Shown piece by piece: positions 40,043-48,689 of a stretch of 64,000 nt of DNA (within the stretch, counting starts at the first letter, position 1; the number at the start of each line of letters is the position of its first letter). The notes beneath the pieces were generated by a model. The model worked only from the letters and a program-made list of their open reading frames with translations. It was not told the origin of the DNA and searched no databases. Origin of the DNA: Pseudomonadota bacterium (lineage in GTDB: Bacteria > Pseudomonadota > Alphaproteobacteria > Rhizobiales > Devosiaceae); the NCBI GenBank assembly GCA_023393475.1, contig JAEWLC010000043.1, positions 22,978 to 86,977 of the forward strand. The letters are read 5' to 3'. A program made the translations under genes and the position numbers.

Positions 40043-42535
40043 ATGGCGAAGACCAAGACTGCGGATGCTGCCGTCGCGACCGGATATGGCGAACTCAGCC
40101 TCGCCGGCCAGTTCCAGCTCACTTCGCCAGCCAAAAAGCTGAAGCTGCCCATCACCTTGCCGGGTGACGTTCATGCGGCGCTTCTCGACGCCAGGGAAAT
40201 CCCCGATCCCTATTTCGGCCAGAACGAGGGCGAGGTCATGTGGGTCAACAAGACCCCCTGGACGATGGAACGTAAGTTCGAGGCGACCCCCGCCGATATC
40301 GATGGCTACCTCACGCTGACGCTCGACAATGTCGACACGATCGCCCAGATCTTTCTCAACGGCGAGAAGATCGCCGACACGCAGAACCAGTTCATCCGCT
40401 ACGACATCGACGTGACCGGCAAGGTGAAGGTCGGCACCAATACGCTGCGGCTCGAATTCGCAGTGACGCGCGATGTGGCCAAGGCTCGCTCCGACGCGCA
40501 CCCGTTCCCCATCCCCTTCACCTACAACTACCTCTCGAACGGCCTCGAAGGCGTGCACATGAACTTCGTGCGCAAGGCCGCCTGTCACGCCGGCTGGGAT
40601 TGGGGCATCTGCCTGATGCCGACCGGCGTCTACGGCAAGATGGCTATCCGGCGCTCGAAGCTGGCGCGCCAGGAGAGCGTCACCGTCGAGCAGGCGCACG
40701 GCAAGAAGTCGGTCGAACTGTCGATAACGACTCGTGTTTTCGCCTTCGCGGAAGGTTCGGTTGAACTGATGCACGAGATCGACGGGCAGAAGCTCGCCGA
40801 CAAGGTCGTGGTGCGCCCGGGCGAGAACATCTTCGTCCACAACGTCACGGTGAAGAACCCGAAACTCTGGTGGCCGAACGGACAGGGCGAGCAGCCGCTC
40901 TACGAACTCTGGACCACGCTCGACGGCGAAGTGACCAAGCGAAAGCTCGGCCTGCGCAAGCTCGAGTGGCTGGTCGAGAAGGACGAGATCGACCACTCGT
41001 TCAAGGTGCGGATCAACGGCCGCGACATCTCGATGTTCGGCGCCAACTGGATCCCGGCCGACGCCATCCCCTCGCGCATCACCCCGGACGTCGTTCGCGA
41101 CCTGCTGGAGAGCGCCAAGGCGGTGAACATGAACATGCTCCGCATCTGGGGCGGCGGGCAGTACGAGCCCGATTACTTCTACGAGATGTGCGACGAGCTC
41201 GGCATCCTCATCTGGCACGACTTCATGTTCGCCTGCATGAGCTACCCGTCCAATCGCGCCTTCCTCGCCGATGTGCGCACCGAGATCACCCAGCAGGTCC
41301 GCCGCCTGCAGCACCACGCTTCCATCGCGCTCTGGTGCGGTGACAACGAGGTGATCGGCTCGCTGCACTGGTACCCCGAGACCAAGGCCGCGCCCGAGCG
41401 CTACGTCGCCAACTATGATCGCCTGAACTCGATGCTCGGCAATATCGTCGAGGACGAGGATCCGGGCCGCCGCTTCTGGCCGAGCTCGCCCTCGATGGGC
41501 TATCTCGATTTCTCGGACGGCTGGCACATGGATACGCGCGGCGACACGCACTACTGGAGCGTGTGGCACTCGGCCAAGGACTTCTCGGCCTATCGCGACG
41601 TGAACCCGCGCTTTGCCTCCGAATTCGGCTTCCAGAGCTTCACCTCGATGAACGTCATCGAGACCTACACCACGCCCGAGGATCGCAATCCGACCTCGCC
41701 GGTGATGGAAGCGCACCAGCGCAATACCGGGGGCAACTCGCGCATCCTCGAGACGATGACGCGCTACTTCCGCTTCCCGAACGGCTTCGAGAACATGGTG
41801 TTCCTCAGCCAGATCCAGCAGGGCCTCGCTATCAAGACCGCCATCGAATACTGGCGCTCAACCAAGCCGCGCTGCATGGGCACGCTCTACTGGCAGATCA
41901 ACGACATCTACCCGGTGGCGAGCTGGTCGAGCCTTGACTACGGCGGGCAGTGGAAGCTGCTGCACTACATGGCCAAGCGCTTCTTCAACCCCATCAACGT
42001 GGTGGCGGTGCCGGACGGCGACACCATCCTGCTCAAGGCCATCAACGACACTGCCGACAAGGCCGAGATCGCGGTCGAGGTCCAGGCTGTGGACGCGGCC
42101 GGCAAGACGCGCGTGATCGCCACCTCGAGGGCGAAGACCAACCCCGACAAGGCGGTGGTTGCGACCAAGGTCAAGCTCTCCGACCTCGGGCCGAACGAGT
42201 TCCTGTTCTTCAGCTGGACGGCCGAGGACGGCAAGCTGCTCGGCGAGAACGACTACTTCCCCAAGGCATACAAGGCCTATGACATCGGCACCGCCAAGGT
42301 TACGGCAAAATGGTCAGGCGGCGACAAGGCGCCGGTTCTGACGCTGACCGCCGATAAGGCCGCGATGTTCGTCACCGCCACGGTCGACGTCCCCGGCTAC
42401 TTCTCGGACAACGCGGTAACGCTGGTGCCCGGCCGCGAAGCGAAGCTGAGCTTCACGCCGCGCAAAGGCGCCAAGGTGGACAAGGACGCGCTGCAGAAGT
42501 CGCTCAAGGTCAGTCACCTGCGCGAGACCTACTGA
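40043..42535 (+). CDS. Beta-mannosidase, glycoside hydrolase family 2
   Basis: An 830-residue enzyme that releases mannose from the non-reducing end of beta-mannosides. Domain order is typical: sugar-binding sandwich (about 20-195, WTMERKFEATPADIDGYLTL), immunoglobulin-like domain, barrel (about 300-620) and C-terminal sandwiches. The acid/base is E436 in LWCGDNEVIG and the nucleophile E527 in ASEFGFQSF; 91 residues apart, close to characterised GH2 mannosidases. The ATG at 40043 has AGAGGA upstream. No signal peptide, so it is cytoplasmic. No mannoside transporter or regulator is next to it. Confidence 0.92.
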   Translation: MAKTKTADAAVATGYGELSLAGQFQLTSPAKKLKLPITLPGDVHAALLDAREIPDPYFGQNEGEVMWVNKTPWTMERKFEATPADIDGYLTLTLDNVDTIAQIFLNGEKIADTQNQFIRYDIDVTGKVKVGTNTLRLEFAVTRDVAKARSDAHPFPIPFTYNYLSNGLEGVHMNFVRKAACHAGWDWGICLMPTGVYGKMAIRRSKLARQESVTVEQAHGKKSVELSITTRVFAFAEGSVELMHEIDGQKLADKVVVRPGENIFVHNVTVKNPKLWWPNGQGEQPLYELWTTLDGEVTKRKLGLRKLEWLVEKDEIDHSFKVRINGRDISMFGANWIPADAIPSRITPDVVRDLLESAKAVNMNMLRIWGGGQYEPDYFYEMCDELGILIWHDFMFACMSYPSNRAFLADVRTEITQQVRRLQHHASIALWCGDNEVIGSLHWYPETKAAPERYVANYDRLNSMLGNIVEDEDPGRRFWPSSPSMGYLDFSDGWHMDTRGDTHYWSVWHSAKDFSAYRDVNPRFASEFGFQSFTSMNVIETYTTPEDRNPTSPVMEAHQRNTGGNSRILETMTRYFRFPNGFENMVFLSQIQQGLAIKTAIEYWRSTKPRCMGTLYWQINDIYPVASWSSLDYGGQWKLLHYMAKRFFNPINVVAVPDGDTILLKAINDTADKAEIAVEVQAVDAAGKTRVIATSRAKTNPDKAVVATKVKLSDLGPNEFLFFSWTAEDGKLLGENDYFPKAYKAYDIGTAKVTAKWSGGDKAPVLTLTADKAAMFVTATVDVPGYFSDNAVTLVPGREAKLSFTPRKGAKVDKDALQKSLKVSHLRETY

Positions 42536-42586
42536 GGTTGACCGGCCCGGTGGCGAGGCAGACTATCAGCTGAAGGAGAGCGTGCC

Positions 42587-43102
42587 ATGACCAATAGCGA
42601 GCGCTTCGCCCTCGGGCTGATCGCCATCGGCGTCTTGAGCCGGCTGATCCCGCATCCGCCCAACGTGACGGCAGTGTTGGGGGCGAGCCTGCTCGCAGCC
42701 TACGCCATCCGCAACGCGTGGGTGGCGGCACTGGTCCCCGTCGCCATCATGGCGCTCGCCGATCTGGTGCTCGGCTGGCACAGTTCGGCACTTTTCACCT
42801 ACGCGGGAATGCTGGCCGCGACGTTCATCGGGCGCGGTGCGCTTGTGAAACTGAGCGTTCTGCGGCTCGGCGGCGCGGCTTTCCTCTCCAGCTTCGCCTT
42901 CTTCCTCATCTCGAACTTCGGCGTCTTCCTCGGTGGCTACTATGGCACCGGGCTTGATGGTCTCGTTGCCACCTACGTCGCGGCAATCCCGTTCTGGGGC
43001 ATGAGCCTCGTCGGTGACCTCGGCTCCACCGCAGTCCTTTTCGGACTGTTCGTGCTGGCGCGGCGGCAGTTCGGCGGCGACGCGGCCGAGGCGAGACTTT
43101 AG
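42587..43102 (+). CDS. DUF6580-like integral membrane protein
   Basis: A 171-residue protein with about five membrane segments. The opening FALGLIAIGVLSRLIPHPPN then VTAVLGASLLAAY, the short loop LADLVLGWHSSALFTY, and a C-terminal FWGMSLVGDLGSTAVLFGL match the DUF6580 pattern, a compact family reminiscent of ECF transporter substrate subunits. The ligand is unknown. It follows the mannosidase by 51 bases on the same strand, so an operon is possible, and the EamA pair begins 95 bases later. Confidence 0.65.
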   Translation: MTNSERFALGLIAIGVLSRLIPHPPNVTAVLGASLLAAYAIRNAWVAALVPVAIMALADLVLGWHSSALFTYAGMLAATFIGRGALVKLSVLRLGGAAFLSSFAFFLISNFGVFLGGYYGTGLDGLVATYVAAIPFWGMSLVGDLGSTAVLFGLFVLARRQFGGDAAEARL

Positions 43103-43197
43103 TCAGAGCGTACCCGTTGTTACCGTAACGGCATTGACAGCGCGGGCCGTGTCTCGTTCTGGTGGATCGTCGCCCTGTCGCGCGGCCCGGACTTGTC

Positions 43198-44109
43198 ATG
43201 ACCTCCACCATCGCCCCCGTCGAGGAGCGCCGCAATTTCGGCATCGGCCTGCTGCTGTTCAGCCAGCTGTTCTTTGCCACCCTCGATACCTCGGCCAAGT
43301 ATCTCGGCCATATCGGCTTGCCGCTGACGCAGATCGTCTTCATCCGCTACGCCATCCATGTTGCGCTGGCCGTCGCGTTGTTCCTGCCGTTGCAGCGCGA
43401 CCTGTTCGTTTCTCGCAACTGGAAGCTGCAGCTGCTGCGCGGCCTCTGCCTCCTCGGCGTCACCGCGGCAAACTTCGGTGCCATGCAGTTCCTCCCCCTG
43501 ACCGTCACCGGCGCGCTGATGTTCACCATGCCGCTGATGGTGACGGCGCTGTCGGGACCGCTGCTGGGCGAGCACATCGGCTGGCGCCGCTGGGCCGCGG
43601 TCGGCGTCGGCTTCATCGGCATCCTGATCATCGTGCGGCCGGGCACCGCGGCCTTCCATCCGGCCTCGCTGATCTGCCTCTTCGGCGCCCTTTGCGCTGC
43701 CTTCTACGGCATCATCACCCGCAAGCTCGCCGGTGTGGATTCGGCGGCGACGCAGCAGGTCTATTCCGGTCTCATCGCGCTCACCTGCATCACCCCCTTC
43801 GCCTTCAACGGCTGGGTCTGGCCGACCGACGGGGCAGGGTGGTTCGCCTTCGTCGCCATCGGCGTCACCGGCATGATCGCGCACCAGCTCAACACCATCG
43901 CGCACCGCTTCGCGCCACCTTCGACGCTGGCGCCATTCAGCTACACCGAGCTACTGCTGCTCGCGCTGGCGAGCTGGCTGATCTTTTCCGAGCCGCCCGA
44001 CGCCTGGTTCTTCCTCGGCGCGCCGATCATCATCGGCTCCGGCGTCTATATCTGGTTCCGCGAGCGCAAGCAGAACCGGCCGATCACCGTGGATCCGGTG
44101 GAAGACTGA
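43198..44109 (+). CDS. EamA/DMT-family exporter 1
   Basis: A 303-residue drug/metabolite transporter with ten membrane helices in two EamA repeats (about 15-145 and 155-290). Seen: FATLDTSAKYLGHIGLPLTQ, LLRGLCLLGVTAANFGAMQF and SYTELLLLALASWLIFSEPP. The ATG at 43198 is preferred over an upstream in-frame start at 43162. It is followed, with a one-base TGATG overlap, by a paralogue. Family members export amino acids, purines or other metabolites; the substrate cannot be told. Confidence 0.85.
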   Translation: MTSTIAPVEERRNFGIGLLLFSQLFFATLDTSAKYLGHIGLPLTQIVFIRYAIHVALAVALFLPLQRDLFVSRNWKLQLLRGLCLLGVTAANFGAMQFLPLTVTGALMFTMPLMVTALSGPLLGEHIGWRRWAAVGVGFIGILIIVRPGTAAFHPASLICLFGALCAAFYGIITRKLAGVDSAATQQVYSGLIALTCITPFAFNGWVWPTDGAGWFAFVAIGVTGMIAHQLNTIAHRFAPPSTLAPFSYTELLLLALASWLIFSEPPDAWFFLGAPIIIGSGVYIWFRERKQNRPITVDPVED

Positions 44110-45029
44110 TGGCCAGCACGGTAAAGCCGATCGAGGATCGTCGCCCGCTCGGCATCGGCCTGATGCTGTTCGGCTTCCTCTGCTACACCATCATCGACAC
44201 CTGCGCGAAGCTCCTGAGCGCCTCCGGACTGCCGACGATGGAAGTGGTGTTCGTCCGCTATGCCGGCCAGTTCATCCTCGTGCTCGCAATCTTCCTGCCG
44301 CGCCTCGGCGTGAAGGAACTGACCGGCACGCGCAGCCTCAAGCTGGAGGTCGCGCGCGGCCTTTGCCTCCTCGGCTCGACCGTCTTCAACTTCACCGCCA
44401 TCATCTTCCTGCCGTTGACTGTGACCTCGGCCATCTCCTTCACCGTGCCGCTCATCGTCTGCGCGCTCTCCATCCCGTTTCTCGGCGAGAAGGTTGGCTG
44501 GCGCCGCTGGGTGGCGATCGCGGTCGGCTTTCTGGGTGTGATGATCATCGTCCAGCCGGGCACGTCGGCGTTCCATCCGGCGGTCATCCTGTCGCTAATC
44601 ACCGCGGTATTCAGCGCCTTCTACAACCTGCTGACCCGCAGGCTCGCCGGCGTCGATTCCACCGTGACCCAGCAGTTCTGGGCCTCGGCCGTGGCGACGG
44701 CCTGCATCGCGCCGTTCTCGCTGGGCAGCTGGACCTGGCCGCAGGAGACGGTCACCTGGCTCGCCTTCATCGGTATTGGCGTCGCGGCCCTCGTCGGGCA
44801 CCTCGTCATCACCGTCGCCCACCGCTTCGCCCCGGCGTCGGTCCTGGCGCCCTTCGGCTATGTGCAGATCATGTTCATGACCGCCTCGAGCTGGTTCGTC
44901 TTCAACCAGCCCCCCGATATCTGGATCTTCGTCGGCGCGCCCATCGTCATCGCGTCCGGCCTCTACATCTGGCTGCGCGAGCGCAAGCTGGCGCGAAGCG
45001 TCATCACCGAAGTGACGATCGAGGACTAG
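44109..45029 (+). CDS. EamA/DMT-family exporter 2
   Basis: A 306-residue paralogue of the preceding transporter with the same layout: ARGLCLLGSTVFNFTAIIFL, RRLAGVDSTVTQQFWASAVA, GYVQIMFMTASSWFVFNQPP. The two share LAGVDS-type and RFAP motifs, so they arose by tandem duplication. The ATG overlaps the stop of exporter 1 by one base. The pair could act as a heterodimer or have different substrates. Its stop overlaps that of the convergent sitD gene in CTAG. The long open frame upstream of 44109 is a shadow of exporter 1. Confidence 0.85.
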   Translation: MASTVKPIEDRRPLGIGLMLFGFLCYTIIDTCAKLLSASGLPTMEVVFVRYAGQFILVLAIFLPRLGVKELTGTRSLKLEVARGLCLLGSTVFNFTAIIFLPLTVTSAISFTVPLIVCALSIPFLGEKVGWRRWVAIAVGFLGVMIIVQPGTSAFHPAVILSLITAVFSAFYNLLTRRLAGVDSTVTQQFWASAVATACIAPFSLGSWTWPQETVTWLAFIGIGVAALVGHLVITVAHRFAPASVLAPFGYVQIMFMTASSWFVFNQPPDIWIFVGAPIVIASGLYIWLRERKLARSVITEVTIED

Positions 45030-45883
45030 GCGGCCGGCGGCAGCGCCCGCCGCCGCAGCAACCCGTTGCCCGGCGCGAACAGCAGCGCCAGCAGGAACAC
45101 CGCGGCCTGGATCAGCACGATGCAGGGGCCGGTGGCGCCGTTGATGGCGTAGCTGATCAGCGTGCCCAGCACGCCCGCGCCCACCGCCACGGTGACGGCG
45201 ATTGCCAGCATCGCCTCGAACCGCTTCGCCAGCAGGAACCCGATGGCGCCCGGCGCGATCAGCATGGCGACGACGAGGATGATGCCCACTGCCTTCAACG
45301 AGGCGACGATGGTGATCGAGAGCAGCGCCAGCAGGCCATAATGCAGCCAGCGCACCGGCAGGCCGATGGCGCGCGCATGCTGCGCATCGAACGCATAGAG
45401 CAGGAAGTCGCGTCGCTTGGCGAGGACGACGGCGAGCGTGCCGAGCGCGATGATCGCCGTCTCGATCAGGTCGCCCCAGGTGACGCCCAGCATGTCACCG
45501 AAGAGGATGTGGCTGAGGTGCTGGTCAGTCTCGATGCGCGAGAACATCACGAGGCCAACCGCGAACATGCCGGTGAAGACGATGCCCATGGCGGTGTCTT
45601 CCTTGATGCGGCTGTTGTCCTTGAGATAGCCAGTGCTGATCGCCGAGAACAGCCCGGCGACGAAGGCGCCGATGGCGATCGGCAAGCCGATGACGTAGGC
45701 GATCACGATCCCTGGCAGCACCGCGTGCGAGATCGCGTCGCCCATCAGCGACCAGCCCTTGAGCACGAGGAAACACGACAGCACCGCCGAGACCGCGCCG
45801 ACGAGGATGGCGACCAGCAGCGCCCGCTGCATGAAGTCGTAGCTCAGCGGCTCGACGATGAAGGTGGTGAACCAGTCCATCAT
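45026..45883 (-). CDS. sitD: Metal ABC transporter permease (SitD-like)
   Basis: A 285-residue permease of the ABC-3 family with eight or nine membrane segments, including LVLKGWSLMGDAISHAVLPG, the family signature after segment 2, and LKAVGIILVVAMLIAPGAIG. Together with SitC it forms the channel for Mn2+/Fe2+ import. It starts with an ATGA overlap at the sitC stop and ends the sitABCD operon. Two permeases per operon is the Sit/Yfe/Mts arrangement rather than Znu. Confidence 0.88.
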   Translation of the reverse strand: MMDWFTTFIVEPLSYDFMQRALLVAILVGAVSAVLSCFLVLKGWSLMGDAISHAVLPGIVIAYVIGLPIAIGAFVAGLFSAISTGYLKDNSRIKEDTAMGIVFTGMFAVGLVMFSRIETDQHLSHILFGDMLGVTWGDLIETAIIALGTLAVVLAKRRDFLLYAFDAQHARAIGLPVRWLHYGLLALLSITIVASLKAVGIILVVAMLIAPGAIGFLLAKRFEAMLAIAVTVAVGAGVLGTLISYAINGATGPCIVLIQAAVFLLALLFAPGNGLLRRRALPPAA

Positions 45884-46737
45884 TCGACCCCCGCTTCACG
45901 CAAGGCCCGCCGACGCGCCGCGATGCGGCCGTGCTTGGGGGCAAGGAAGAAGGCGAGGAGGAACAGCAGCGTCTGCAGAGAGACGATGACGCCGCCCGTC
46001 GCGCCGTCGAGGAAGAAGCTGATATAGGCGCCGACCGCCGCGGTGGTCGAGCCGAGGATCACCGCGATGATGAGGAGGTTCCGGAACCGGTCGGTGAGGA
46101 GATAGGCCGTCGCCCCGGGCGTCACCACCATGGCGATGACGAGGATGGCGCCCACCGTCTGCAGCGCCGCGACGGTGCAGGCGGCAAGCAGCGCGAAGAA
46201 CAGCACCTGCAGTCCGCGCGGGTTGAGCCCGACGGTGCGCGCGTGGCTCTCGTCGAAGAACACCAGCATCAGGTCCTTCCACTTGACGACGAGGATTGCC
46301 AGCGACACCAGCGAGATGATCACCACCTGGATGACGTCGCCATCCGAGATGCCGAGGATGTTGCCCATGACGATCGCCTGCACGTCGACTGCGGTCGGGT
46401 TGAGCGAGACGATCAGCAGGCCGAGTGCGAAGAACGAGGTGAAGATGATGCCGATCACCGCATCCTCGCGCAGCTTCGTCCGCGCGCGCACGATCACCAT
46501 CGCGGCCGCCGCCAGCCCGCCGGCGACGAACGCACCGGCCGCGTAGGGCAGGCCTAGCAGGTAGGCGGTCGCGACGCCGGGTACCACGGCATGCCCCAGC
46601 GCGTCGCCGATCAGCGACCAGCCCTTGAGCATCAGGTAGGCGGAGAGGAAGGCGCACACGGCGCCGACCAGCGCCGACACCCACATGGCCTTGACCATGT
46701 AGTCGTAGGTGAACGGGACGAGCAGTTCCTCGATCAT
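45880..46737 (-). CDS. sitC: Metal ABC transporter permease (SitC-like)
   Basis: A 285-residue ABC-3 permease, paralogous to SitD: LMLKGWSLIGDALGHAVVPG in the same place, then LLGLPYAAGAFVAGGLAAAA, and LQTVGAILVIAMVVTPGATA. Its C-terminus is short and basic (GRIAARRRALREAGVE). It overlaps sitB upstream and sitD downstream, each by four bases, so the operon is translationally coupled. Confidence 0.88.
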   Translation of the reverse strand: MIEELLVPFTYDYMVKAMWVSALVGAVCAFLSAYLMLKGWSLIGDALGHAVVPGVATAYLLGLPYAAGAFVAGGLAAAAMVIVRARTKLREDAVIGIIFTSFFALGLLIVSLNPTAVDVQAIVMGNILGISDGDVIQVVIISLVSLAILVVKWKDLMLVFFDESHARTVGLNPRGLQVLFFALLAACTVAALQTVGAILVIAMVVTPGATAYLLTDRFRNLLIIAVILGSTTAAVGAYISFFLDGATGGVIVSLQTLLFLLAFFLAPKHGRIAARRRALREAGVE

Positions 46738-47651
46738 TGCTCGTCTTTCGGCTTGCTCGGCGATGCCGGCTTGCTGCCGCCGTTCTCGCCGTAGAACACC
46801 ACCGGCCGCTCGTCGTCGGTCAGCACCGTGACGCGGCGCTTGTCGGTGTCGTCATGCAGGTCCTCGCCCGCGAGATGGAAGTGTCGCAGCACCCCGCCGA
46901 AGGCGCGCTCGAGATTGGCCTGCGTGAACACCTCGGGGGTCGGCCCGAAAGCCAGCACCGTGCGGTTGACGAGGACCACCTGGTCGCAGAAATCCGGCAC
47001 ACTGCCGAGGTTGTGGGTGGAAACGAGCATCAGGTGGCCCTGTGCCCGCAGCTCGCGCATCAGTTCGATGATCGCCGTCTCGGTCTGCACGTCGACGCCG
47101 GTGAAGGGTTCGTCGAGGAGGATGATCCGCCCCTCCTGCGCCAGCGCCCGGGCGAGAAACACGCGCTTCTTCTGCCCGCCCGAGAGCTCGCCGATCTGGC
47201 GCTTGCGATAGTCGCTCATGCCGACGCGGGAGAGCGACTGGTCCACCAGTTCGCGGTCGCGGGCCGAGGGCATGCGGAAAAATCCCATGTGCCCCTGCCG
47301 GCCCATCATCACCACGTCCTCGACCAGGACGGGGAAGTTCCAGTCGACCTCCTCGGCCTGCGGCACATAGGCGACGATGTTGCGCTTCAGCGCCTCGCGC
47401 ACCGGCAGTCCGGCGATCCGTACCTCGCCGGCGATCGGCTGGACGAAGCCCATGATCGCCTTGAACAGCGTGGATTTGCCGCTGCCGTTGACGCCCACCA
47501 GCCCGGCAATGGTTCCTGCGCCGAGCCCGAAGCTCGCATCGCGTAGTGCCACGTTGCCGTTGGGGTAGGCGACGGTAACGTGCTCGACTTCGAGGCTCGG
47601 CTGCGGGGCAGGGTTCCAGGCTTCGTGCGGCACGTTGGCGCTCAGTGTCAC
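46734..47651 (-). CDS. sitB: Metal ABC transporter ATP-binding protein (SitB-like)
   Basis: A 305-residue ATPase. Walker A GVNGSGKST, signature ELSGGQKKR, Walker B IILLDEPF with FTGVDVQTE, and H-loop STHNLGS. Residues after about 245 form an unusual tail of about 60 residues rich in charged residues (HLAGEDLHDDTDKRRVTVLT, PSKPKDEQ), including a His/Asp run that may sense metal (inference). The start is GTG at 47651, overlapping the sitA stop as GTGA. A longer open frame upstream is a shadow of sitA. Confidence 0.88.
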   Translation of the reverse strand: MTLSANVPHEAWNPAPQPSLEVEHVTVAYPNGNVALRDASFGLGAGTIAGLVGVNGSGKSTLFKAIMGFVQPIAGEVRIAGLPVREALKRNIVAYVPQAEEVDWNFPVLVEDVVMMGRQGHMGFFRMPSARDRELVDQSLSRVGMSDYRKRQIGELSGGQKKRVFLARALAQEGRIILLDEPFTGVDVQTETAIIELMRELRAQGHLMLVSTHNLGSVPDFCDQVVLVNRTVLAFGPTPEVFTQANLERAFGGVLRHFHLAGEDLHDDTDKRRVTVLTDDERPVVFYGENGGSKPASPSKPKDEQ

Positions 47652-48544
47652 TTGCCGAACCCCTTGGCGATGGTGTCGACGGTCACTTCGAGCAGCTTGA
47701 GGTAGGTCGGCGTGGGGCCGTCCGCCTCGCTGAGCGAGTCGACATAGAGGATGCCACCATAGGCCGCGCCAGTTTCCTTGGCGACTTGCTTGGCCGGCTT
47801 GTCCGACACCGTGCTTTCCGAGAACACGACCGGGATCTTGTTGGCCCGCACCGCGTCGATCACCTTGCGCACCTGCTGCGGCGTGCCCTGCTGGTCGGCG
47901 TTGATCGGCCAGAGGTAGAGCTCCTTCATGCCGTAGTCGCGCGTGAGGTAGCTGAACGCGCCCTCGCTGGTGACGAGCCAGCGTTCCTCGGCCGGGATCT
48001 GGTCGAGCCGGGCCCGCAGCGGCGCGTCGAGGGCCTTGATCTGCTCGGAATAGGCGGCGGCATTGGCGTCGTAGGTCGCCGCATTGGCCGGATCGAGTTC
48101 CACCAGCGCCTTGCGGATGTTCTCGACATAGATCAGCGCATTGTTCGGCGACATCCAGGCATGCGGGTTGGGCTTGCCGGTATAGGGGCCCTCGCCAATG
48201 CTCATCGGCTCGACCCCGTCGCTGACCACGACCTGCGGCACGTCCTTCACGTTGTCGAAGAACTTCTCGAACCACTGCTCGAGGTTCATGCCGTTCCACA
48301 GAACGAGGTCCGCCCCCTGGGCCCGGACGATATCGCGCGGACCCGGCCGGTAGCCGTGGATTTCGGCGCCCGGCTTGGTGATCGACTCGACGTCCGCAGC
48401 GTCGCCGGCGACGTTGCGGGCGATGTCGGCAATGATGGTGAAGGTCGTCACGACCTTGAATTTGTCCTGCGCGAATGCCGCAACCGGGGCAATCCCGGCG
48501 ATCAGGGCAACCGCCAGGAGCGTAAAGTGGCGTCTGAAGAGCAT
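47648..48544 (-). CDS. sitA: Periplasmic metal-binding protein (SitA-like)
   Basis: A 298-residue cluster A-I binding protein with a signal peptide (MLFRRHFTLLAVALIAGIAP then VAAFAQ). Expected metal ligands are visible: H in EIHGYRPGPRD, H in KPNPHAWMSP, E in VTSEGAFSYLTRDYG, and D in YVDSLS. The H-H-E-D set favours Mn2+/Fe2+ over Zn2+. It heads sitABCD and is preceded by a Mur/Fur-like box at 48562-48582. Confidence 0.92.
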   Translation of the reverse strand: MLFRRHFTLLAVALIAGIAPVAAFAQDKFKVVTTFTIIADIARNVAGDAADVESITKPGAEIHGYRPGPRDIVRAQGADLVLWNGMNLEQWFEKFFDNVKDVPQVVVSDGVEPMSIGEGPYTGKPNPHAWMSPNNALIYVENIRKALVELDPANAATYDANAAAYSEQIKALDAPLRARLDQIPAEERWLVTSEGAFSYLTRDYGMKELYLWPINADQQGTPQQVRKVIDAVRANKIPVVFSESTVSDKPAKQVAKETGAAYGGILYVDSLSEADGPTPTYLKLLEVTVDTIAKGFGK

Positions 48545-48561
48545 TTGTGAGCAAACCTAGT

Positions 48562-48582
48562 TGCGAATGGTTCTTATTAGCA
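48562..48582. promoter_or_regulatory. Mur/Fur-type box upstream of sitABCD
   Basis: TGCGAAT-N7-ATTAGCA is an inverted repeat (TGC-n-AAT, 7 bases, ATT-n-GCA) starting 18 bases before the sitA start. Alphaproteobacterial Fur-family proteins, used as the manganese regulator Mur, bind TGC-rich elements of this type. Repression of the importer when manganese is plentiful is the inference. Confidence 0.5.
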
Positions 48583-48689
48583 TCTGAAACTTGGCCCGTT
48601 GTCAACACCCCGCGGTGCCGGGCTGATTGCTTTCAAAGCCGGTTTCCTTGACGATTGCGCAAAACGAGTCCCCCGTCCCAGGACACCCT

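Noticed and set aside
46734..48608. 624-codon frame including sitB
   Set aside because: The part upstream of 47651 overlaps sitA in another frame and lacks features; the GTG at 47651 with GTGA overlap is the natural start.
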